Shown here piece after piece: positions 6,165 to 11,162 of a stretch of DNA of 11,162 bases; within the stretch, counting starts at the first letter, position 1; each line of letters opens with the position of its first letter. Under the pieces are notes generated by a model. That model saw only the letters and a list, made by a program, of their open reading frames with translations, did not search any database and had not been told where the DNA came from. The stretch covers positions 1-11,162 of the forward strand of contig CAYFGP010000181.1 in the NCBI GenBank assembly GCA_964342385.1, read 5' to 3'. This DNA is from Oceanospirillum sp964342385. Lineage in GTDB: Bacteria > Pseudomonadota > Gammaproteobacteria > Pseudomonadales > Halomonadaceae. A program made the translations under genes and the position numbers.

Positions 6165-7733
6165 CTATTTCTGCTCTTGTGCTACGGCATGATCTTCTTT
6201 GATATAACGACTGGTGGTGATCATCATACATACCAGAATTGCCATAACAGGAAGACCGACAATTACTGACGCCGTTTGCATGCTCTTCAGACCACCTAGG
6301 AATAGCAGGGTGACGGGCAGTACAGCGATAGCAAAACACCAGAACAGACGGTTGGAACGCTCAGGCTCCTGGCCTTCATCCAGCTCTTTTGTGGTGGCAC
6401 AGGCCATCACATAAGCCGCAGAGTCAAAGGTGGTCGCCAGCAACACGATGCCTGAGGCAGCTACTGCAAGCAGAACCAGTGGAGCTGCAGGTAGAGTCTT
6501 AAATATCTCGATAATCGCTGTCGCAACACCCTGGCTATTAACCAGCTCAGATACGGCCAGTGTTTCTGTTATCTGCAGGTTAATACCGTAACCGCCCAGT
6601 ACCATATAGAAGATAGCGCAACCCAGAGAACCGAAGGTCAGCATGCCAACAATCACTTCACGAATGGTACGACCACGGGAGATACGGGTAACAAACATGC
6701 CCATAAATGGCGCGTACGCAACCCACCATGCCCAGTAGAAAACAGTCCATGCCTGAGGGAAACCACTCTTGTTGACGGAATCCGTCCAGGTGCTCATTTT
6801 GATGTAGTTCTCCAGTGCATAACCCAGAGAATCCATACCCAGACCCAGAATAAACTTGGTAGGGCCGACCACCAGAATGTAGATCACGATAGACAGTGTC
6901 ACCAGAGTGGCGAAGTTACTCAGGCGTTTAATACCGGAAGACAGACCCAGACCACTACTCACGGTAAAGATGGCGGTACAGATCAGAATCACGGTCAGAT
7001 CCATAAAAATGCCTGACTCAGTACCCAACAACTCTGCCAGAGCAGAACTGATCATCGGAGTACCCAGACCCAGAGAGGTTGCTGCCGCACCCAGAACACC
7101 AAAGATGAACAGATAGTTGATCACTGAACCCAGAGGGCCATCCACCAGATTGCCCAACGCACCACGGCAGGACTCACTCACCTTATAGATATGCTTCTGA
7201 CGCACATAGTAGATATAGGAGATAGCAATCGTCGGTACACAGTACAGCGCCCAAGCGGTAGGCCCCCAGTGGAAGATGCCGTAACCCTGAGCTACGGTAT
7301 ACATCTCTGGCGTTTTAGGCGTCAGACCAAAAGGCGTCCAAGCGTAGTGATAACCCCACTCGGTGCCACCCCAGAGCACCAAACCGGAGGCGATACCGGC
7401 CAGGAAGACCATGGTGCCCCAGGAATGTTTGGAGAACTCTGGTTCGGCGTGTTTATCTGCACTTAGTTTGATTTTTCCGTAGTCGGAAAAAGCTAAACCG
7501 ATCAGAAAGATCAAAGCACCCAGACCTATGCCAAGAAAGGCAAAGTCAAAGGTGTTGGTCATCCACTTAAAAACGCCACTGATGGTCGTTTTACCGGCTT
7601 CAGGAAAGAGCACCAACGGTAGCGCCACAGCAATAATAATCGCCAGGCTGATCACCTGCATACGGCGGTTGGTTTCGACGCCTGTCGTGGCTTGTGCTTG
7701 TCCGTCTTCAGACATGTCAACTCGACTGTTCAT
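6165..7733 (-). CDS. BCCT family transporter, CaiT-like
   Basis: A 522-residue inner-membrane carrier of the betaine/carnitine/choline transporter family, with about twelve hydrophobic spans. The signature is W329-T-V-F-Y-W-A-W-W337, followed by APFMGMFVTRISRGRTIREV. The region GIASGLVLWGGTEWGYHY and FHWGPTAWALY (about 113-164), and TFDSAAYVMACATT with RLFWC (435-466), resemble E. coli CaiT from memory more than sodium-coupled BetP or OpuD. R270 in GIKRLSNF falls where CaiT has an arginine that stands in for sodium (Arg262 in the literature), so sodium-independent exchange is possible. N- and C-terminal tails are short, without the long C-terminal osmosensing extension of BetP, which points to nutrient uptake rather than osmoprotection. 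It is flanked by FAD oxidoreductase and enolase-superfamily genes in one unit. The cargo is probably a quaternary-ammonium carboxylate. ATG 7733 is preceded by AAAGG. Confidence 0.9.
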   Translation of the reverse strand: MNSRVDMSEDGQAQATTGVETNRRMQVISLAIIIAVALPLVLFPEAGKTTISGVFKWMTNTFDFAFLGIGLGALIFLIGLAFSDYGKIKLSADKHAEPEFSKHSWGTMVFLAGIASGLVLWGGTEWGYHYAWTPFGLTPKTPEMYTVAQGYGIFHWGPTAWALYCVPTIAISYIYYVRQKHIYKVSESCRGALGNLVDGPLGSVINYLFIFGVLGAAATSLGLGTPMISSALAELLGTESGIFMDLTVILICTAIFTVSSGLGLSSGIKRLSNFATLVTLSIVIYILVVGPTKFILGLGMDSLGYALENYIKMSTWTDSVNKSGFPQAWTVFYWAWWVAYAPFMGMFVTRISRGRTIREVIVGMLTFGSLGCAIFYMVLGGYGINLQITETLAVSELVNSQGVATAIIEIFKTLPAAPLVLLAVAASGIVLLATTFDSAAYVMACATTKELDEGQEPERSNRLFWCFAIAVLPVTLLFLGGLKSMQTASVIVGLPVMAILVCMMITTSRYIKEDHAVAQEQK

Positions 7734-7823
7734 AAGGCAAACCTTTATTTTTTTATAGTTGTTTGTACAAAAAAGCGTTAATCCTAGTTTTGGTAAGGCT
7801 GATGCTGTGATATGCCGGCAAGA
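7734..7823. promoter_or_regulatory. short palindrome between FAD and BCCT genes
   Basis: This 90-nt gap holds TTTGTACAAA (7762-7771), a perfect 10-bp palindrome 29 nt upstream of the BCCT start. TTGTACAA-like centres occur in GntR-type operators, but so short a site may be chance. No terminator is visible, so read-through from the FAD gene is expected. Confidence 0.3.
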
Positions 7824-9182
7824 TTAGGGCAGCTGCATCAACTGAGCGATCTGTGTCCCTTCAATCGCCTGGAATGTTTGTTGCTCCCGAATGGAGATAT
7901 CTGCTGCCAGTGCTGCGGCCTTGCCGTATTCAAAACACTGGGCAGTGACTCGACAGCTGGCTAAGGCTTCGTGCTCACTGCTTAAACAGCGGCCGGCGAC
8001 AATCAGATTGCGGCCCACTTTCGGAACCAGAGTGTGGAAAGGCACCTGGTAGTAGTCTTCTACCAGCCATTCGGTTTTTGGCTTGGCGCCATAGTGCAGC
8101 TCAATCGGCCAGGAGGTGCTGACAATACCGTCATCAAACTTGCGCTTGCTGATCACATCGTCGTTGGTCAAAGTGGCGACACCATCAATGGTACGGGTCT
8201 GGCGTACACCGACTTCGGTGGCGTAATCGATAAAGTAGGCATCTTCACAACCCGGTACATTCTGTTGCAGGAAGTTAAAGAAGTTTTCCGCCTGATAGAT
8301 AGAGAACTGCTCGGCTTCGGTGTGATCTTCTGGGTCGGTCACATCCAGTGCGCGACCATCAAAACCTGTGATCTTGGTGGCATTAACCAGTACTTCGCCG
8401 GGATTGACGGTAGGAAACAGCCAGACTTTTTTACGCACCAGCTCATCACGGGCTTCCAGCATATTGACCACTTTTGCCGGTGAAATGGTGTCCTGGCCCC
8501 AGTATTCCAGATAACGCGGCATATCGACATTGCCGATCTTGAACATCATGGTCGGGTTTTGAATCACACCGTTATTGCCCTTGCTGGTTTTCAGCCCCAG
8601 TTTGTACACCACATCCGCATCACCACTGCAGTCGATCACCTTCTTAGCATGAACCGAGGTAAAACCAGATTTGGTGTGCAGCACCATGCCGGTGATTTCG
8701 TCATCTTCAGCGATCACATCGATCATCTGGGTGTGATACAGCACCTTAACACCCGCATCGCGCAGCATATTGGTGGCGACTTTTTTGTACTTGGCGCAAT
8801 CGTGAGTAGCGACCCAGGTTTTGCCATAGATTTGTGGATCAGTCAGACCGCCTTCGCTCAATAGCGCACGACGAAAACGATCAGCAAAACCAAATACGAT
8901 CTGCTCAGGCTGGGCCTGATGAGGGTTATCTACCGTCATATACAGACCGCAGATGGTACCGGACAGGCCCGCTACCGCTGCGCCACCGCAAAAGCCCAAA
9001 CGCTCAATTAACAGTACGGAATAACCTGCTTCTGCCGAGGTCACTGCTGCGGCGATACCCGCAGGGCCGCCACCCACAACGATCACATCACATTCGCCTA
9101 GGCTGGGAATTTGATTCTTAAAGCCCGCAGGCAAATTTGCGCTGTAAGCACTTTGTTTTTGGAAGTTGCTGCTGTCGCTCAT
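7824..9182 (-). CDS. FAD-dependent oxidoreductase
   Basis: A 452-residue flavoprotein of the FAD_oxidored type (PF12831-like, glutathione-reductase fold). The dinucleotide-binding strand-turn-helix is CDVIVVGGGPAGIAAAVTSA (31-50), with E60 ending the second strand to hold the ribose. The family's later markers follow: FCGGAAVAGLSG (64-75), KVIDCSGDADVVYKLG (181-196), EVGVRQTRTIDG (323-334) and the C-terminal cofactor closure VAGRCLSSEHEALASCRV (395-412). There is no signal peptide, so it is cytoplasmic. Related proteins oxidise small organic substrates in catabolic clusters, but many have no assigned reaction. It is the first gene of the unit with the BCCT carrier and two enolase-superfamily enzymes, which suggests it performs or enables an early oxidation of the imported compound. 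The start is supported by GAGGTG 12 nt upstream, slightly far. A candidate promoter and operator lie 38-90 nt upstream. Confidence 0.85.
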   Translation of the reverse strand: MSDSSNFQKQSAYSANLPAGFKNQIPSLGECDVIVVGGGPAGIAAAVTSAEAGYSVLLIERLGFCGGAAVAGLSGTICGLYMTVDNPHQAQPEQIVFGFADRFRRALLSEGGLTDPQIYGKTWVATHDCAKYKKVATNMLRDAGVKVLYHTQMIDVIAEDDEITGMVLHTKSGFTSVHAKKVIDCSGDADVVYKLGLKTSKGNNGVIQNPTMMFKIGNVDMPRYLEYWGQDTISPAKVVNMLEARDELVRKKVWLFPTVNPGEVLVNATKITGFDGRALDVTDPEDHTEAEQFSIYQAENFFNFLQQNVPGCEDAYFIDYATEVGVRQTRTIDGVATLTNDDVISKRKFDDGIVSTSWPIELHYGAKPKTEWLVEDYYQVPFHTLVPKVGRNLIVAGRCLSSEHEALASCRVTAQCFEYGKAAALAADISIREQQTFQAIEGTQIAQLMQLP

Positions 9183-9219
9183 GGCTATTTTTCACCTCAG
9201 CTATGCTCGAAATTTACAG

Positions 9220-9238
9220 AATATATTTAAAATATATT
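9220..9238. promoter_or_regulatory. 19-bp perfect palindrome, candidate operator
   Basis: AATATATTT-A-AAATATATT: two perfect 9-bp arms around one base, 37 nt upstream of the FAD gene. If the promoter at 9242-9271 is right, the transcription start falls inside the palindrome, a typical repressor position. AT-richness raises the chance of coincidence, but 19 bp without mismatch is notable. Confidence 0.5.
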
Positions 9239-9241
9239 TAT

Positions 9242-9271
9242 AGTATTGCTAGGATATAACTTAAAAGTCAA
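9242..9271 (-). promoter_or_regulatory. candidate sigma70 promoter of the FAD-BCCT-enolase unit
   Basis: On the minus strand TTGACT (9271-9266) is one base from the consensus -35. An 18-nt spacer leads to AATACT (9247-9242), four of six matches to -10. It lies about 60 nt upstream of the FAD start and abuts the 19-bp palindrome. Confidence 0.4.
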
Positions 9272-9576
9272 GATGAGAAAACTGAGATCGAAGCAAAAGC
9301 TTGCTATTGGATCTGAGTTGAATTGATTAAAGTAGAGATGGTTTTTTAAGAAAGGTATTTAATTTCAATGGGTTATTAATGATTGTGATCTAGCGTGCCC
9401 GTTGGTGGAAAACGCTAAATTTCTGATAACACTATTTTTGGTAACAGGAGATGGGAAAGATTTGATGAATATAAAAAATGTGAGAGATGTGCGATGACAA
9501 CTGAAGAGATGTATGGGGTATTACCGGATGTATCATGAAGTGAGGGAAACAGCTTTGATTATCAGTTTTTTCAGAC

Positions 9577-9624
9577 TCAGGTTTTCCAAGCTCTGTGCTG
9601 TTCTAATGATCCCGGAAAACCTGA
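9577..9624. repeat. 11-bp inverted repeat, stem-loop
   Basis: TCAGGTTTTCC (9577-9587) and GGAAAACCTGA (9614-9624) are perfect inverted arms separated by 26 nt. Downstream of the EamA stop in its own orientation no T-run follows the stem, so it is not a classical intrinsic terminator. It might protect the 3' end of the message or be a small palindromic repeat. Confidence 0.5.
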
Positions 9625-9636
9625 TAGTTACAGTGT

Positions 9637-9657
9637 GAGAAACGTCAGCAGTTTCTC
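9637..9657. repeat. 7-bp stem-loop just after the EamA stop
   Basis: GAGAAAC (9637-9643), 7-nt loop, GTTTCTC (9651-9657). It begins 7 nt past the EamA stop on the minus strand. Without a U-tract it may be a weak or Rho-linked 3'-end structure together with the larger repeat at 9577-9624. Confidence 0.4.
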
Positions 9658-9664
9658 TGCCGCT

Positions 9665-10462
9665 TTAAGACTCTTGCTTAGATAGATGCAATGTATAGGC
9701 ACTGACGGTAATCAGAATCACAGCGCCACCGGCTAAGCTGTTAAAGCCAGGGATTTCGCTGAAGAAGATAAAGGCCCATACCGGTGCCAGTACTGTTTCC
9801 AACATCAGTGTCATAGAGACTTCTGCCGCAGTAGCATAACGGGTGGCCACCATGGACAGTACGCGGCCAAAAGGAGCAGTAAAGAGACCCATAGCTCCCA
9901 TAATCAGCCAGGTATTAAAGCTAAAAGTTGTAGGTTCTGTGAAAAAGAACATGGTGATTGCCAGCAGATCCCCTTTCAAATTACCCGAACCCAGAGAGCC
10001 AGACATCACTACGCTGATACCGACAACAACAGCAATAATCGCAGCCAGGGTTTGCTTGGTGACTTTTTCCCGTAGGAAGATCCAGCTAAAGGCGGCGGCA
10101 ATGGCTGGTGTAGCACTGAAGATCAGAAAGGTATTGGCAATAGAGGTGTTTTTGATACTGAACACCAAACCACTGGCACTACCCAGCATTAAGCCTCCGG
10201 CAATCAGTAGAGGCCAACCACTATCGAGTAAGACCTTAATTAAACCTCGTTTGTCATTGAGCTGAATGACGACTGCCATAGAGATCGCAGTAAACAGCCC
10301 GAATAGAAAAGAGGTTTCAAATTCGTTAACCCCAGAAAAGCGGATAAAGATGGGGTCCAGACTCATCAGTAATGCACCTAAAAGTGCGATGCCAATTCCT
10401 TTTAGGCGAATATTTGTCTTACTTTCCAATACGTTAACGTTAGGCATAGTCAGAATTCTCAT
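9665..10462 (-). CDS. EamA/DMT-type transporter with internal in-frame deletion
   Basis: A 265-residue inner-membrane protein of the drug/metabolite transporter superfamily. The first EamA repeat looks complete: five spans from IGIALLGALLMSLDPIFIRF to AAIIAVVVGISVVMSG, with the typical NTFLIFSATPAIAAAFSWIFLREK stretch before the fifth. The second repeat starts normally (KGDLLAIT, 163-170) but runs straight into MFFFTEPTTFSFNTWLIMGAMGLF, where members usually have 30-40 more residues containing the rest of helix 6, a loop and helix 7. Family proteins are usually near 300 residues. The junction lies about 9917-9952. The last spans (MTLMLETVLAPVWAFIFF, GGAVILITVSAYTLHL) are intact. The frame is kept, so the product may be made, but with an odd helix count that would invert its C-terminal half. 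The start is uncertain: ATG 10462 and 10447 both lack a clear ribosome site. Function, if any, is metabolite export. Confidence 0.7.
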   Translation of the reverse strand: MRILTMPNVNVLESKTNIRLKGIGIALLGALLMSLDPIFIRFSGVNEFETSFLFGLFTAISMAVVIQLNDKRGLIKVLLDSGWPLLIAGGLMLGSASGLVFSIKNTSIANTFLIFSATPAIAAAFSWIFLREKVTKQTLAAIIAVVVGISVVMSGSLGSGNLKGDLLAITMFFFTEPTTFSFNTWLIMGAMGLFTAPFGRVLSMVATRYATAAEVSMTLMLETVLAPVWAFIFFSEIPGFNSLAGGAVILITVSAYTLHLSKQES

Positions 10463-10516
10463 TGTCGTTTGAATAGAGTGTCAGTAGAGAAAACAGTCGT
10501 GAACTGGAATAACTGT

Positions 10517-10540
10517 CAATCATACTTTTGCGTATGATTG
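10517..10540. promoter_or_regulatory. inverted repeat operator candidate in the divergent EamA/TrmO region
   Basis: CAATCATAC (10517-10525) and GTATGATTG (10532-10540) are perfect 9-bp arms with a 6-nt spacer. On the minus strand TTGACA (10563-10558) has a possible -10, AATCAT (10539-10534), inside the right arm at 18-nt spacing, so a protein bound here would block EamA transcription. On the plus strand TATGCT (10551-10556) lies just downstream, so one regulator could control both genes. It could also be an RNA hairpin. Confidence 0.55.
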
Positions 10541-10615
10541 TTTGAGGTGGTATGCTTTGTCAATAAAAACATACTTAAGAGTCTGTTTTTTTGGAGGAGG
10601 GTATTTCCAGAGATC

Positions 10616-10669
10616 ATGCTTGTAAGTATTTTTCCCATTGGTTGTAGATCTTTGAGGTCAAAAACTTAA
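10616..10669 (+). CDS. possible 17-residue leader ORF before the TrmO-like gene
   Basis: ATG 10616 to TAA 10667-10669 encodes MLVSIFPIGCRSLRSKT. A strong GGAGGAGGG (10593-10601) lies upstream but 14 nt away, which is long. The stop overlaps the AAAGGAGG ribosome site of the following gene, an arrangement that could couple their translation. Weak; may be chance. Confidence 0.2.
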   Translation: MLVSIFPIGCRSLRSKT

Positions 10670-10675
10670 AGGAGG
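10668..10675 (+). promoter_or_regulatory. strong ribosome binding site of the TrmO-like gene
   Basis: AAAGGAGG, a near-perfect complement to the 16S 3' end, 9 nt before ATG 10685. It shows the broken gene was built for good expression and fixes its start. Confidence 0.75.
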
Positions 10676-10684
10676 CACCAGCCT

Positions 10685-11077
10685 ATGCAGACAAATCTAA
10701 ATTTTATTGGTCATATTAAAACCCCTTATAAATCTCTGGCAGATTGTCCGAACAATATTCAATTTGATGGCCCCCTGTGTGAATTACGTGTAGATGAGGC
10801 ATATCAGCATGAGTTGAGAGGACTGGAGGAAGGGGCTCATATCATGGTGCTTTATTGGCTTAGGCACCCTGAAAGTAACGTCAATTATAGCTCTGTGTAG
10901 GAAGAGGATGAGCCAGGTGTCTTTGCTCTACGTACGCCTTTAAGACCGAATCCTATTGGCGTTGCTGTGTTACCGATTAAGAAAATAACTGCGGGTGAGC
11001 TCTTCGTTCATGGCTTGGATTGCTTAGATGGCACAGGATTAATAGATATCAAACCTGCCATTTACCGGGAGCTTTAA
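10685..11077 (+). pseudogene. TrmO/TsaA-domain protein interrupted by an in-frame TAG
   Basis: The frame from ATG 10685 gives FIGHIKTPYKSLADCPNNIQ, then HELRGLEEGAHIMVLYWL, the first half of the TsaA (UPF0066) domain. TAG at codon 72 (10898-10900) stops it, but the same frame continues without a shift: EEDEPGVFALRTPLRPNPIG (codons 73-92), GELFVHGLDCLDGTGLIDIK, ending at TAA 11075-11077. GVFAxRxPxRPNPIG is the family signature, so the amber codon sits in the middle of one domain. Family members such as E. coli TrmO use S-adenosylmethionine to methylate t6A37 of threonine tRNA; this is the short form without the C-terminal extension. The product would be 130 residues if the codon were read. The C-terminus after DIKP is atypical (AIYREL), so a second lesion is possible. 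A nonsense mutation is the simplest view; sequencing error or readthrough are alternatives. Confidence 0.75.
10898..10900 (+). other. in-frame amber codon inside the TsaA domain
   Basis: TAG at codon 72, between LYWLRHPESNVNYSSV and EEDEPGVFALRTP. Homologous reading on both sides in one frame shows a single substitution from a sense codon (for example CAG, AAG or GAG) rather than a frameshift. Confidence 0.8.
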
Positions 11078-11162
11078 TCCTGAGCAATCAACTCTGGGGA
11101 AATCCTGCATGAAGTATCTGGCCGCGACGCAAATCGCATAAAAGATAAAGCGGTTTGGTGAG

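Larger units (their letters stand above)
9272..9664. other. gene-free stretch between FAD and EamA genes
   Basis: About 390 nt with no supported gene. Short plus-strand frames (for example ATG 9494 giving MTTEEMYGVLPDVS and a stop) are too brief to accept, though with a purine-rich AGGAGATGGGAAAG near 9446 this could be the debris of a lost gene. The part nearest the EamA gene carries two inverted repeats, listed separately. Confidence 0.4.

Noticed and set aside
6689..6700. Methionine in the GMFVTR segment of the BCCT carrier as a CaiT-specific marker
   Set aside because: Sodium-coupled BCCT proteins also have GMF at this place, so it does not discriminate.
8034..8483. Plus-strand 149-residue frame inside the FAD gene
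   Set aside because: Fully antisense to a clear flavoprotein; no family features.
9494..9538. Short plus-strand frame MTTEEMYGVLPDVS
   Set aside because: Fourteen codons with no good ribosome site; mentioned only as possible gene debris.
10898..10900. Pyrrolysine or programmed amber readthrough in the TrmO-like gene
   Set aside because: No supporting structure or context seen; a nonsense mutation or sequencing error is simpler.

Overview
The window looks like chromosomal DNA of a marine gammaproteobacterium. The Oceanospirillaceae (Neptunomonas/Amphritea/Marinobacterium-like) fit best, but this is a guess from protein style, moderate GC, a BCCT betaine/carnitine-type transporter and an orphan periplasmic binding protein; no rRNA or other taxonomic marker is present. 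No tRNA, CRISPR array or transposase was seen.

Layout: (1) 1-745 (+): remains of a GcvA-like LysR regulator whose DNA-binding end is out of frame. (2) 796-1893 (-): an exported guanidine deiminase of the agmatine deiminase / bacterial peptidylarginine deiminase family, divergent from (3) 2292-2969 (+), a stand-alone periplasmic solute-binding protein with no permease beside it. (4) 3173-3449 (-): two tiny, probably co-translated membrane protein genes of 57 and 29 residues. (5) 9182 down to 3536 (-): the core of the window, a four-gene transcription unit in the order FAD-dependent oxidoreductase, BCCT transporter with CaiT-like features, enolase-superfamily enzyme A, enolase-superfamily enzyme B. 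A composite nested inverted repeat (4778-4969) lies between the two enolase-superfamily genes. (6) 9665-10462 (-): an EamA/DMT-type transporter that appears to lack about one membrane helix. (7) 10685-11077 (+): a TrmO/TsaA-domain gene broken by an in-frame amber codon.

Working model (inference): the BCCT carrier imports a quaternary-ammonium or carnitine-like compound, the FAD enzyme oxidises it, and the two enolase-superfamily enzymes epimerise, dehydrate or otherwise rearrange an alpha-hydroxy or alpha-amino carboxylate intermediate. The exact substrate cannot be read from the sequence. Enzyme A has unusual residues at two normally conserved active-site positions, so this may be an uncharacterised pathway. 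A promoter with an overlapping 19-bp palindrome precedes the unit and suggests substrate-responsive control.

Three genes at the two edges (LysR, EamA, TrmO-like) show independent damage, so the catabolic unit is flanked by decaying genes. Reads or close relatives would be needed to exclude assembly errors.
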